From CAWHMN01 sp051001135 (GTDB taxonomy: Bacteria > Acidobacteriota > Terriglobia > Terriglobales > Acidobacteriaceae): 64,000 nucleotides of DNA. The translations under genes and the position numbers were made by a program. Each line of letters begins with the position of its first letter. Within the stretch, counting starts at the first letter, position 1. The notes beneath the pieces were generated by a model that saw only the letters and a list, made by a program, of their open reading frames with translations, searched no databases and was not told the DNA's origin. Shown here in pieces: positions 1 to 8,651 of this stretch. The DNA is taken from positions 37,753 to 101,752 of the forward strand of contig JBPCNO010000069.1 of the NCBI GenBank assembly GCA_051001135.1, read 5' to 3'.

Positions 1-140
1 GCTGAGATGCCCTCAGCGGGGTTCGCTGAGACACCCCGATCAGCGGCTTCGTTGAGATACCCCCCTCAGCGGCCTCGCTGAGATATCCCCTCAGCGGGCC
101 TCGTTGAGATATCCCCTCAGCGTGCCTCGGTGAGATATCC
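1..140. repeat. 26-bp tandem repeat copied from a gene's 3' end
   Basis: About five copies of a 26-bp unit (core GAGATATCCCCTCAGCGG) run from the window edge to position 140, beginning near 1, 25, 51, 77 and 103, with a partial copy at 129-140. On the minus strand each complete unit reads approximately GYL(N/T/S)EAR followed by a stop, which is the last codons and stop of the adjacent gene ending at 117. The copies closest to the gene are the most alike and the distal ones carry small indels. The array may continue beyond the window. Confidence 0.85.
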
Positions 141-1313
141 ATAGAGCTGATTGTTCTGGATATTGGTGATCGTGAGCCGGTAGTGTCGGCCCGTCGTCTG
201 ATCGACCACCGGCAGCGGCTCGAACACGGTGCCCTTCTGTTCCGAACTGCTGTCGCTGCCCACAACGATGAGCCGGAAGGTTCCATGCTTGGCATCCAGC
301 TTTCTCGCCTCGATACCGGTATCCGGGAATGGCTTGGTCAAGCTCCCCTCGGCAACGTGGAACTCCTGCAGCGGAACTGAAGTATGCCGCTGCAGCGTAG
401 CAACGCGTTCAATATTCTCTGCCAAAGGACTGCTGCTCGGGCCCGCTGCGGGATGGGCGATGGGGATGGGGTACTCCCGTTTTGCTGGTGCAGGACCTGC
501 GACCGTCGCTGAAGTACTCGGCAGATTCCGGGTAGCCACGAGTGCCGGGTTCCCAAACAATCCGGTCCTCACCCCAGAGTTGGCTACCCTGCCGGCGGAA
601 GGTTGCGCCGACGCAAAGGAGGGGCTCGCGGCGTGTGCCTGCAGGCCCACCCGCGGCGGAGGGGACGCAGGAGCTGGCTGCTTGTGCAGTGATGAAGCGG
701 CGACGGCCGAACTCCCGGTTCGCGCCGGATAGGCGGCGGTTGGATAAATGTGCACAACGGGCTCGTAGCCGGTGGATGGTGCAGCGCTCGGGGTCTGTTT
801 CTTCGGCTGCGGAGCTGGAGGCGACGGCCTTGCAGGCGCATACGCGGCTTTGGCGCTGCTCTGAGCTTTGGGCGCGGCGGGCTGCCGGATAGGCTTTGGA
901 GTGGTCTGCCCTGACTGCTTCAGCCCTTGCTGCTCCATCAAGGCCTCGCTCGCGGCCCGGGCATCGGTCGCAGTCTCCTCCGATTGGTCTGCCAGCTTTC
1001 GATTCTGCTGCTCCAGGGTCAGGATGGAATCCCGTTGACGGGCGAGATCGTCCTGCATGGAAGATATCCAGTAGAGGCCGCCCAGTGCGAGGAGCAGCGC
1101 TGCGATCGAGAGCATGATGGTGAAGGGATTCGCGCGCGACCGCTCTTTCTTGTATGGGCCAGGCCAGATCGGCTGAGGCCGCGGCCGTTTCTCCGGCTCA
1201 GGCGGCGCAGCGCCCGCGGCAGGGCCGGGCGCTGCCGCAGGCGGCTTAGTCTCAGTGCCCGAATGGGGACCCGGATTGGGAGAGGAAGCGCGGTTTGCGC
1301 CAGTGGATTGCAT
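117..1313 (-). CDS. Pro/Ala-rich single-pass membrane protein of unknown function
   Basis: I do not recognise a family. The ATG at 1313 has a GGGAG Shine-Dalgarno 9 nt upstream and is preferred over an in-frame TTG at 1334. The 398-residue product has a Pro/Ala-rich cytoplasmic segment (about 1-60), one transmembrane helix (about 65-86), a short coiled-coil-like stretch (about 87-130), a long Pro/Ala/Ser-rich linker and a conserved-looking C-terminal block of about 80 residues (LIVVGSDSS and GRHYRLTITNIQNN). The architecture suggests an inner-membrane anchor with an extended periplasmic spacer; that is inference. The final GYLTEAR-stop is repeated in the downstream array. Confidence 0.75.
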   Translation of the reverse strand: MQSTGANRASSPNPGPHSGTETKPPAAAPGPAAGAAPPEPEKRPRPQPIWPGPYKKERSRANPFTIMLSIAALLLALGGLYWISSMQDDLARQRDSILTLEQQNRKLADQSEETATDARAASEALMEQQGLKQSGQTTPKPIRQPAAPKAQSSAKAAYAPARPSPPAPQPKKQTPSAAPSTGYEPVVHIYPTAAYPARTGSSAVAASSLHKQPAPASPPPRVGLQAHAASPSFASAQPSAGRVANSGVRTGLFGNPALVATRNLPSTSATVAGPAPAKREYPIPIAHPAAGPSSSPLAENIERVATLQRHTSVPLQEFHVAEGSLTKPFPDTGIEARKLDAKHGTFRLIVVGSDSSSEQKGTVFEPLPVVDQTTGRHYRLTITNIQNNQLYGYLTEAR

Positions 1314-1415
1314 AGCCAAGGACTCCCGTAGCAATACTGATCAATTGTGTCAGATACAAGGCTAGTCCCTAGTTTCCGCAGCCGCAAAGGATTTACGGCT
1401 TTTGTTGCCTGATCA

Positions 1416-2609
1416 TTGGTTTCAGTCCGTCGCGTTACCCTACGCGCTCCTCGCTACAATCGAGACGTGGAGACTGCGGACATTGTCATCGCGGGTGCGG
1501 GAGTCCTCGGGCTGGCATGCGCGCTCGAACTGCGGAGGCGCGGGGCGAGAGTGGTCGTGGTGGAGCGAGGTCAGCCGATGCAGGAGGCTTCCTGGGCCGC
1601 GGCGGGCATGCTGGCCGCCTACGATCCGGAGAATCCATCCGCCCTGCTGGCGCTCGCGGCGCACAGCCAGGCGCTCTATGACGGCTTTCTGCGGAGCGTC
1701 GAAGCGCTCTCGGGAATCTCGGTGGCCTATCGCACCCAAGAGACGCTGCAGCAGCTCTCCGACGCGCTTCCTCTTCCAACCTCAACCCAGTATCGGCAAC
1801 TCACGCCGGCCCAAGCGGAACGGCGCCTTCCGGGACTGTCGAGCGGCGGTCATCGCTTTCTCCTGCTTCCGGAACGCAGCCTGGACCCGCGCGACCTGTG
1901 CCTGGCTATGCCTCTCGCTGCCAGAGCAGCGGGAATCGAGATTCGCACCGGGGCTGCGGTGCGCTCGGTGTCGCATACCGGCAGCGGCGTGCGGGTGGAG
2001 ATGGACGATGGCCAGATAGAAGCCGGCTTCTACCTGAATTGCATGGGCGCGTGGGCGGGCACGCTGCAAGGGGACGCTGCAGACGCCGGGACTGCCATCG
2101 CACCGCGCAAGGGCCAGATGGCCGTGGTGCGCCTGCCGCAGGGTGCGGGTCTCCCATCCGTCATCCGCTCCAGGCAGGTTTACCTGGTTCCCCGCGGCGA
2201 TGGCCGGGTAGTGGTCGGCGCAACGGTGGAAGAGGCCGGCTTCGACAAGCGGATCGTCCCCGAAGCCGTCGATGCCCTGCTCACACCGGCGGCAGTGCTC
2301 TGGCCGGCGCTCAGACAGGCGGTGATCGTGGACCGTTGGGCAGGCCTGCGTCCGGGCACCGCAGACGATCTCCCCCTAATTGGGGTTTGGGGCACCGGAG
2401 TGTCGGCTGAGGAGACCTTGGGAGCGCCCGCGCGGTGCTTCATCGCCGCGGGGCACTTCCGCAATGGCATTCTGCTGGCTCCCGCCACGGCCGACGTAGT
2501 AGGCAGTCTGATTGCGGGTGAACCGCCGCAGGTGGCGCTCGAAGCATTCGCGCCGGATCGCGGACGCACGCGGCGGTCATGTGACAAGCACTTCACTGCT
2601 GCGCTATAA
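1416..2609 (+). CDS. thiO: Glycine oxidase ThiO-like FAD-dependent amine oxidase
   Basis: D-amino-acid-oxidase-fold flavoprotein. The N-terminus has the dinucleotide-binding motif GAGVLGLACALELRRRGA followed by the acidic end of strand 2 (VVVVERG), then EASWAAAGMLA, typical of ThiO. Near the C-terminus WAGLRPGTADDLPLIG and GHFRNGILLAPAT are the conserved FAD-contacting segments of this family. ThiO oxidises glycine to the imine used for the thiazole ring of thiamine. No other thiamine gene is adjacent, so another amino-acid oxidase role is possible. The start may be GTG at 1467 rather than ATG at 1416; a TACAAT at 1455-1460 immediately upstream would suit a nearly leaderless transcript from that GTG. 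Confidence 0.8.
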   Translation: MVSVRRVTLRAPRYNRDVETADIVIAGAGVLGLACALELRRRGARVVVVERGQPMQEASWAAAGMLAAYDPENPSALLALAAHSQALYDGFLRSVEALSGISVAYRTQETLQQLSDALPLPTSTQYRQLTPAQAERRLPGLSSGGHRFLLLPERSLDPRDLCLAMPLAARAAGIEIRTGAAVRSVSHTGSGVRVEMDDGQIEAGFYLNCMGAWAGTLQGDAADAGTAIAPRKGQMAVVRLPQGAGLPSVIRSRQVYLVPRGDGRVVVGATVEEAGFDKRIVPEAVDALLTPAAVLWPALRQAVIVDRWAGLRPGTADDLPLIGVWGTGVSAEETLGAPARCFIAAGHFRNGILLAPATADVVGSLIAGEPPQVALEAFAPDRGRTRRSCDKHFTAAL

Positions 2610-2768
2610 CTGCATGTTCGGGCATACGCGAGTGGGTCATGCATGGAGCGGCAGGCACACGGTCGCAGGAGACAGGCGCAGGCAAACGGGCCGAGGGCCT
2701 TTATCTGACGCTTTCCGGCGGAACGCGGCATCCCATAAGGTTCTAACCAGAGCGAGGAGAGTATACGT

Positions 2769-3902
2769 ATGGCCACCGCGGTTGCGACCAAGGGTTTGGA
2801 AGGCATTGTTGCGGCGAACTCCGGCATTTGCTACATCGACGGAGATGCCGGCGTGCTCGCCTATCGCGGGATTGACATCCACGAGCTCGCCGAGCGATCG
2901 AACTTCGAGGAGACTACGTTCCTGCTGTGGAACGGCAGGCTGCCCAGCCGTGCGGAGATCGAATCCTTCAAGCAAGAGCTGGCGGAGGCGCGCACCCTCG
3001 ATCCGAAGATGGTCGAGATGCTGCGTTCGTTTCCCAGGGAAGCGACCCCGATGGAGGTGCTGCGCACGGGAGTTTCCGCGCTCAGCTTCTACGATGCCGA
3101 CGAGAAGGACAACACCCACGACGCCAATGTACGCAAGAGCTTCCGGCTGACCTCGCAGATCGCCATGCTGGTCGCGCTCTACGACCGGATCCGCAAGGGG
3201 CGGAAGATTATAGAGGCCGACCGGTCGCTGTCGCACGCCGGCAACTTCCTGTGGATGCTGACCGGCGAGAAGCCGTCTGACACCGCAACGCGCACGCTGG
3301 ATGTTGCATTGATCCTGCATGCGGACCACGAACTGAACGCCTCGACCTTCGCCGCGCGCGTGATCGCGGCCACGCTCTCTGACATCCACTCCGCCATCAC
3401 GGGAGCGATCGGAGCGCTCAAAGGTCCGCTGCACGGCGGCGCGAACGAGGCGGTGATGCGCATGCTGTTCGCGATCGATCAGGCGGGTGAAGATCCCGTG
3501 GCGCACGTGAAGAAGCTGCTGGCGGATAAGAAAAAGATCTCCGGCTTCGGCCATCGCGTGTACCACACGGAAGATCCCCGAGCGACCCATCTGCGCAAGA
3601 TGAGCGAAGAGCTGGGGCGCTCCTCCAAGAATTCCAAGTGGTTCGACATGTCCCGCAGCATCGAGCAATACATACTGGCGGAGAAGAAGCTGAACGCGAA
3701 CGTCGATTTCTATTCCGCGTCCACCTACACCACGCTGGGTATTGACCTGGATCTGTTCACGCCCATCTTCGCAGTCAGCCGCATCGCGGGTTGGGCCGCA
3801 CACGTGATCGAGCAACTGGACGACAACCGCCTCATCCGCCCACGCGCCGACTACATCGGCCCGGAGTATCCGGCGCCCTACACGCCGCTCCAAAACAGAT
3901 AA
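2769..3902 (+). CDS. gltA: Citrate synthase
   Basis: Condenses acetyl-CoA and oxaloacetate at the entry to the TCA cycle. The 377-residue length matches the short, Gram-positive/archaeal-like bacterial citrate synthases rather than the longer hexameric enterobacterial form. Visible motifs: HADHELNAST (His184, His187), GPLHGGANE (His222), GFGHRVYHTEDPR (catalytic His262) and NVDFYSAS (catalytic Asp313). The start is supported by GAGGAGAG about 9 nt upstream. It appears monocistronic. A 2-methylcitrate synthase is the main alternative, but no prp genes are nearby. Confidence 0.93.
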   Translation: MATAVATKGLEGIVAANSGICYIDGDAGVLAYRGIDIHELAERSNFEETTFLLWNGRLPSRAEIESFKQELAEARTLDPKMVEMLRSFPREATPMEVLRTGVSALSFYDADEKDNTHDANVRKSFRLTSQIAMLVALYDRIRKGRKIIEADRSLSHAGNFLWMLTGEKPSDTATRTLDVALILHADHELNASTFAARVIAATLSDIHSAITGAIGALKGPLHGGANEAVMRMLFAIDQAGEDPVAHVKKLLADKKKISGFGHRVYHTEDPRATHLRKMSEELGRSSKNSKWFDMSRSIEQYILAEKKLNANVDFYSASTYTTLGIDLDLFTPIFAVSRIAGWAAHVIEQLDDNRLIRPRADYIGPEYPAPYTPLQNR

Positions 3903-3907
3903 TCACT

Positions 3908-4056
3908 GCGGGTGCCCCATTCTTTGCGCCGTACCGAACCGGCGTCCTCCGCACCACAGGAGCGCAAAGGATGGGAGGACGGAAATTGGCGGGTGCCCCA
4001 TTCTTTGCGCTGTACCGAACCGGCGTCCTCCGCATGACAGGAGCGCAAAGGGTGGG
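3908..4056. repeat. Two REP-like palindromic repeat units
   Basis: Two near-identical copies of about 68 bp (3908-3975 and 3989-4056, period 81 bp) lie directly after the citrate synthase stop. Each begins GCGGGTGCCCCATTCTTTGC and ends GCGCAAAGG(A/G)TGGG. The outer arms CCCATTCTTTGCGC and GCGCAAAG..TGGG are complementary apart from one or two mismatches, so each unit can form a hairpin of about 14 bp. Copies differ at only a few positions. This looks like a dispersed intergenic REP-type element that could also stabilise or terminate the gltA transcript. Confidence 0.75.
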
Positions 4057-4109
4057 TTATGCGCCCTGAGACGCATCCCACTCTCCGCGGCATCGATCTT
4101 ACCCGGATC

Positions 4110-4712
4110 CTATGAGTTCTTCCTGCTGGCTGGCGGAACAATGTTGTTCATGCGCAGATACTCCACCATCTGCCCATAGTGATCCATCGCGTGCGCGAGA
4201 CAAAAGCTCGTCATCCCCACCCGCGTTCCCTTCATCTGGCCGGAACTCACGGGTGCAAATGCATTCTGCGGCGTCATCGTGTCGATGCCCTTCTGCACGT
4301 AAGCCACGGAGTCCTTCCATGCCGCGACGATCTCCGCCTTGCTCTTCAGCGCCTTGACTTTGGACTCATCCATGCCGCCGGACAGGCCGAATCCGGAAAA
4401 GAACATGTAGTTTGCTCCTGTAAGGTGCTTGACCTGGTCGGCGAAGCTACGCACGCCGGAGAAGCCGCTGCCCGTCGGCACATAGTTGAACTTGTCCTCG
4501 GGCATGGCCTCGATCGCACCGGTGATCTCTCCGAACAGTCCGGTCGCGAGCTTTGTGTAAACCTGCGCCGGCGGCGTCGCGCCGGCCATACCGGCCATGC
4601 TGTCGGTCTTCTGCTGTGGGGCACTCGTCGTGCCGGGCATCGATTGCGCAAGCATCGCCGGCGCACACATTGCCGCGCAGAGCGCGACGCTTCCCATCCA
4701 TTGAATCTTCAT
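4110..4712 (-). CDS. Exported DinB/YfiT-fold protein
   Basis: The product of about 200 residues begins with a signal peptide (hydrophobic ALCAAMCAPAMLAQS). The mature part resembles the DinB-like four-helix bundle: VKHLTGANYMFF supplies the first metal-type His and HAMDHYGQMVEYLR the C-terminal pair, with a GTRVGMTSFCLAHA helix between. Family members are putative metal-dependent hydrolases or thiol transferases; the substrate is unknown. ATG at 4712 follows a GTG in the same frame and has GGGGGTGAG upstream. It is convergent with the citrate synthase region. Confidence 0.8.
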   Translation of the reverse strand: MKIQWMGSVALCAAMCAPAMLAQSMPGTTSAPQQKTDSMAGMAGATPPAQVYTKLATGLFGEITGAIEAMPEDKFNYVPTGSGFSGVRSFADQVKHLTGANYMFFSGFGLSGGMDESKVKALKSKAEIVAAWKDSVAYVQKGIDTMTPQNAFAPVSSGQMKGTRVGMTSFCLAHAMDHYGQMVEYLRMNNIVPPASRKNS

Positions 4713-4916
4713 CACTCACCCCCGTGCGCTTTTGCGCCGGAGCAAGCCTAGATCATTTCGCACGGAAATGTAAGCTGGGGTTCGCAGTCAGTTTGCGGCA
4801 GGGTGGATGGGCAGCGCGGCGCAGGCTATGGGTCGGATTTCCGTCACGCACGGTTCCGATTGCGTCGGTTGCGGCGCTTCCGTAGACTGCCTATGCATAC
4901 GGAGGACGGACGAACC

Positions 4917-5312
4917 ATGCCCGCGACGATAAAGCTGAACGAGATCGGATTGATTAACAAGGACCTGGTACTGGCGCTCAACAACGGCGAGAAGGAGGCC
5001 GCAGGATACCCGATCTCGGAGTATCTGCATGAAGCCCTCTTCAACTACGACCTGAGTTACGGTGTCCACGGGATCACCACGAAGAAGGCGCTGCAGGATG
5101 GCTATGTCGGAACGAAGTATTACTGCTACAAGAAGATGGACAGGGACATGGCCAAACGGATCGTGCACATTCATAAGCCCAAAGATCCGAAGGCGCCGCA
5201 GAAGTTCTATCGCCTTACCCACACCGCTGGCGCTCCGGGCCTTCGCGATAACTCCTACGGCAATTGCGAAGAGATCGTGGGCGTCCCCGAGCCCCTCAAC
5301 AAGCAACCATAA
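4917..5312 (+). CDS. Conserved-looking hypothetical protein
   Basis: I do not recognise a family. The 131-residue soluble protein (MPATIKLNEIGLINKDLVL...) has mixed composition with several Tyr/Lys-rich patches (GTKYYCYKKMDRDMAKR, KAPQKFYRLTH). ATG at 4917 is preferred because GGAGG lies 11 nt upstream; an ATG at 4893 is also in frame, whereas the longer reading from 4803 is Arg-rich and looks non-coding. There is no signal peptide or membrane helix. It stands alone between a convergent-side DinB gene and a membrane glycosyltransferase. Confidence 0.6.
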   Translation: MPATIKLNEIGLINKDLVLALNNGEKEAAGYPISEYLHEALFNYDLSYGVHGITTKKALQDGYVGTKYYCYKKMDRDMAKRIVHIHKPKDPKAPQKFYRLTHTAGAPGLRDNSYGNCEEIVGVPEPLNKQP

Positions 5313-5608
5313 GGCGGGTGCTGGAGCCTGCCGGCCCCTTCCGCATCTCAGGTGGCCTGGCGACTAGAGGCGTCAGGAAGATGCAAATGCTTCGGCTGGA
5401 TCGCGCACTCGGGCGAACTTCGCTCAGAATGGTTCCCATTCGGCGATGGCTCTGTGTCTAGTCAGCGCATCAGTGGCTGCTGCGCCCTGGACTCACACTG
5501 GCACCGGTCAAGAACAACTGCGAAAGATGGGTGCGCCCGTTTCCGTGGCGACACTACGCTCTCGCGGCTTACAGGAATCAGCTCTCACGCAAGGGATTGC
5601 AACCGACG
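5313..5608. other. Intergenic region, no feature recognised
   Basis: About 295 bp between the hypothetical gene and the membrane glycosyltransferase. I see no convincing promoter, hairpin or small gene. The open frames crossing it are shadows or the untranslated 5' extension of the glycosyltransferase frame. Confidence 0.4.
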
Positions 5609-7240
5609 ATGACCGTTACAAAACCCGCCTACCACTCCGGGGCGAGCGCCACGACAGTGATTTCGAAGTCATCCGCCTGGACGACAACGCTAGGGGTTGC
5701 AGTCGTGTCTCTGGTGTATTTCGGTTTCATGTTTCTGCGGGCGAGCCAGAAGCCTTTCTGGCTGGACGAGCTGTTCACTATCTATCTCTGCCGCCTGCCG
5801 GATTTTAAAAGTACCTGGACGGCAGTCGCTCACGGCGCGGACTTCAATCCGCCCCTCTTCTACCTGCTCACCAGAGGCGCGGAGCGGCTCTTCGGAGAAG
5901 GGATGATCGCCACCAGGCTGCCGGAGATGGTGGGGGTGTGGCTCTTCGGTGTCTGCCTGTTCTTCTTCGTGGCCCGGCGCGCAGGCCGCCTTGCCGGATG
6001 CATCGCGGGAATCTTTCCATTTTTCACGCTCGCCCAGTACTACGCCTACGAGGCCAGGCCGCACGGCATCACGCTCGGATGGTGCGGGCTCGCGCTGGTC
6101 TGCTGGCAGAGGACTGCCCAGGAGCGCTTCCGGCGTTGGTGGCTCGCCGGCTTTGGACTCAGCCTTATCGGCGCTTTGATGACGCACGTCTACGCGGTAT
6201 ATCTGGTGTTCCCGTTCGCCGCTGTAGAGCTGTACAGCTTGTTGTTGAGGAAGCGCAGCCGGCCCGGCGCGAGGGCTACGGACTGGAGCATCGTCTCGGT
6301 CATCGCTTTGGCCCTCGCGCTGGCCATCGCCGTCTACCTTCCCATGTTTCGCACCTTTCGGATTCTGCTGCCTGGGGGTCTTTCTGCTCTCCACGGTGTC
6401 ATTCCCCTCTTCTTTGTGAATGTGCTGGGCTCCGCCAATGTGGTTCTTCTGCTGGCACTGGGACTGTTCGCGCTGGGCCGGAGGGCGCCAGCGGAACCGG
6501 GATCCGCCACCTCGCATGTTCCGGATCGCGAGGTGGTCCTGCTCACAGCTTTCGCATGTATTCCGGTACTCGGCTGGATCGGTTGCAAATTCAGTCACGG
6601 TCCGTTCTTCGACCGCTATTTTCTTTCGAGCCTGACCGGATACGCCTGCTTTTTAGGACTGGCCAGCTCCCGAATCGGTAACTCGGGAATTGGGAATCCG
6701 AGCCGCCGGGCACGGCCATGGATTGCCCAGGCGCTCGCTGTGTCGATGTTCGTGCTGATGGTGGGAGAGCTGGGGCTGGCGGTCCGCGAGCGAATGCTGC
6801 GCGACAGCTTTTCTCTGGTGGAACCAGCCAGCAAGATCACCTTCAGCCGAACTCCCCGGGATCCCATGTCCAGAGACCGAGTGCTCCGGGATCTGGATGC
6901 CCGTGAGGATATCCTGGTCACCGAGCAGCTCCACTACATCTACTTGTTCCGCTATGCCCCCGCTGCAGTCGTTCAGCATCTGTACTTTGGCGCGCCGGCG
7001 GAGGGAGACTTTTACCGGGTCTCGTATGACCGGCTGGCGCGGTGGGCGCATTTGGACATGAAAACGACCGCATTCGCGCCGTTCCTCGCAACCCACAACA
7101 GATTTCTGGTGTACGGCAGCGCCGACGGTACGTTTGCCCCGGAGTGCGGAGACTGCATACAGACATTTCTCGATGCCGGCTACACCTTGAAGTCCGCCCG
7201 TCCTGACCTGGGCGGCGTTTTGTATGCATACGAGCGATGA
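5609..7240 (+). CDS. GT39/ArnT-like polytopic membrane glycosyltransferase
   Basis: The product of about 543 residues has many hydrophobic helices. Its first periplasmic loop carries FWLDELFTIYL, the Asp-Glu pair typical of GT-C enzymes using polyprenyl-phosphate sugars, followed by DFNPPLFYLL and YYAYEARPHGITL, both characteristic of the PMT_2 (GT39/83) group. The C-terminal third is soluble. It probably transfers a sugar from a lipid-linked donor to a protein or envelope glycan at the periplasmic face; donor and acceptor cannot be read from sequence. Start ATG 5609 is weakly supported (AAGGGA 12 nt upstream); the frame is open to 5531. Confidence 0.75.
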   Translation: MTVTKPAYHSGASATTVISKSSAWTTTLGVAVVSLVYFGFMFLRASQKPFWLDELFTIYLCRLPDFKSTWTAVAHGADFNPPLFYLLTRGAERLFGEGMIATRLPEMVGVWLFGVCLFFFVARRAGRLAGCIAGIFPFFTLAQYYAYEARPHGITLGWCGLALVCWQRTAQERFRRWWLAGFGLSLIGALMTHVYAVYLVFPFAAVELYSLLLRKRSRPGARATDWSIVSVIALALALAIAVYLPMFRTFRILLPGGLSALHGVIPLFFVNVLGSANVVLLLALGLFALGRRAPAEPGSATSHVPDREVVLLTAFACIPVLGWIGCKFSHGPFFDRYFLSSLTGYACFLGLASSRIGNSGIGNPSRRARPWIAQALAVSMFVLMVGELGLAVRERMLRDSFSLVEPASKITFSRTPRDPMSRDRVLRDLDAREDILVTEQLHYIYLFRYAPAAVVQHLYFGAPAEGDFYRVSYDRLARWAHLDMKTTAFAPFLATHNRFLVYGSADGTFAPECGDCIQTFLDAGYTLKSARPDLGGVLYAYER

Positions 7241-7385
7241 TCGAGACCGACGCGCTGCCGTGGAAATCCGCGAGCGGCAACAAGAGCATTGCTCTTTTCT
7301 TCCCGGATCGCGTCTTCCCGGATCGCGGCGACAGGGTGAACGCGGGATGAGCGCGCTCCCTCCGAGGCGTACCATGGGAGCACAT

Positions 7386-8570
7386 ATGCGTCGTATCTAC
7401 ATGGATGCGAATGCCACCACGCCTCTTGCTCCGGAGGTGTTTGCGGCCATGCGTCCCTACTTCACGGAGCAGTTTGGGAATGCATCGTCGATCCACTTCC
7501 ATGGGCAGCGGGCGCGGGCGGCGGTGGAACGCGCGCGCGAACAGGTGGCCCTGCTGTTCAACTGCCGCGAGGCTGAGGTGGTGTTTACCAGCGGTGGCAC
7601 GGAGGGCGACAATTTTGCCCTGTTCGGGCTGATGCGGCCGGGCGATCACCTCATTACCACCTCGATCGAACACCACGCAGTACTGCTGGCGGCCGAGCGC
7701 TTGCGCGACCGCGGCATGGCCGTCACCTTTCTGCCGGTCTCCGGTTCTGCCGTGCTCGACCCGGAGGAGGTGCGCCGCGCACTGCGTCCCGAGACGCGGC
7801 TGATCAGCGTGATGATGGCGAACAATGAGATCGGCGCCATCCAGCCGGTCGAAGAGATCGGGCGCATTGCCGCCGAAGCCGATGTGTACTTCCACACCGA
7901 TGCCGTGCAGGCGGCGGGCAAGCTGCCCATCGACGTGCAGACGATCGGCTGCGATCTGCTCACCATCTCCGGACACAAGATGCACGCGCCGCAAGGTACG
8001 GGCGCGCTCTTCGTACGGCGCGGGACGCTGATGGAGCCGCTGATGTTCGGCGGCCCGCATGAGCGCAAGCGCCGTGCCGGCACGGAGAACCTGGCGGGCA
8101 TCGTGGGGCTGGGTAAGGCGGCCGAGATGGCGATGGCGGAGCTCCGCGGCGACAAGGCGGCACGGATGGCCAGTCTGCGCGACCGGCTGGAACGCGGCCT
8201 GCTGGAACGCGTGCGGGAAGCCGGCGTATACGGCGGCGACGCCCCGCGCGTGCCGAATACCACCAATATCTGGTTCGACCACCTGGAAGGCGAGGCGCTG
8301 GTGATCGCGCTGGACCTGAAGGGTCTCGCCGTCTCCGGCGGATCGGCGTGCATGTCCGGCGCGACCGAGCCCTCGCACGTGCTGACCGCCATGGGCGTGG
8401 TGCCGAACCGGGCGCGCGCCAGCCTGCGCTTCAGCCTCGATGGTTCGGCCACCGAAGACGATGTCGACTTTGCCATTGCCCTGGTGCCCGAAGCGGTCGC
8501 GCGTTTGCGCGAGTTGTCGCCGCGCTGCGGCACCTTCGCCACACAGATGGCGCGGCCGGTGACCGGCTAG
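7386..8570 (+). CDS. iscS: Cysteine desulfurase, IscS/NifS type
   Basis: PLP enzyme that removes sulfur from cysteine as a protein persulfide for Fe-S clusters and tRNA thiolation. Over 394 residues: N-terminal YMDANATTP, SIEHHAVL (His96/97), FHTDAVQAAGK (Asp172), ISGHKMHAPQGTG with PLP lysine 198, RRAGTENL, and SGGSACMSG with active-site Cys322. The Cys loop is of the NifS/IscS (group I) kind. ATG at 7386 has GGGAG five bases upstream; the upstream in-frame extension is low-complexity Arg-rich and is rejected. The likely sulfur recipient, mnmA, lies downstream on the same strand but is separated by an inserted restriction-like pair. Confidence 0.93.
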   Translation: MRRIYMDANATTPLAPEVFAAMRPYFTEQFGNASSIHFHGQRARAAVERAREQVALLFNCREAEVVFTSGGTEGDNFALFGLMRPGDHLITTSIEHHAVLLAAERLRDRGMAVTFLPVSGSAVLDPEEVRRALRPETRLISVMMANNEIGAIQPVEEIGRIAAEADVYFHTDAVQAAGKLPIDVQTIGCDLLTISGHKMHAPQGTGALFVRRGTLMEPLMFGGPHERKRRAGTENLAGIVGLGKAAEMAMAELRGDKAARMASLRDRLERGLLERVREAGVYGGDAPRVPNTTNIWFDHLEGEALVIALDLKGLAVSGGSACMSGATEPSHVLTAMGVVPNRARASLRFSLDGSATEDDVDFAIALVPEAVARLRELSPRCGTFATQMARPVTG

Positions 8571-8651
8571 GGATATCGGCCCGCGGCGATGCAGAGCGCA
8601 AGCTCGGGTTTCCCGCCCCTGCTCTACGCGCTGGGCTGTGGCACGCCCATA

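Noticed and set aside
1..140. TPP riboswitch or CRISPR array
   Set aside because: CTGAGAT/CCC motifs recall the thi-box and thiO follows about 1.3 kb away, but the motif simply repeats every 26 bp, the remaining thi-box core is missing and the downstream gene is on the opposite strand. There are no unique spacers, so it is not CRISPR.
2637..3893. Long minus-strand frame opposite citrate synthase
   Set aside because: Composition is His/Arg/Gly-rich without family motifs; the plus strand encodes an intact citrate synthase with all catalytic residues.
6918..8378. 486-codon minus-strand frame over the glycosyltransferase and iscS
   Set aside because: It is the antisense shadow of two well-supported genes and has no recognisable domain.
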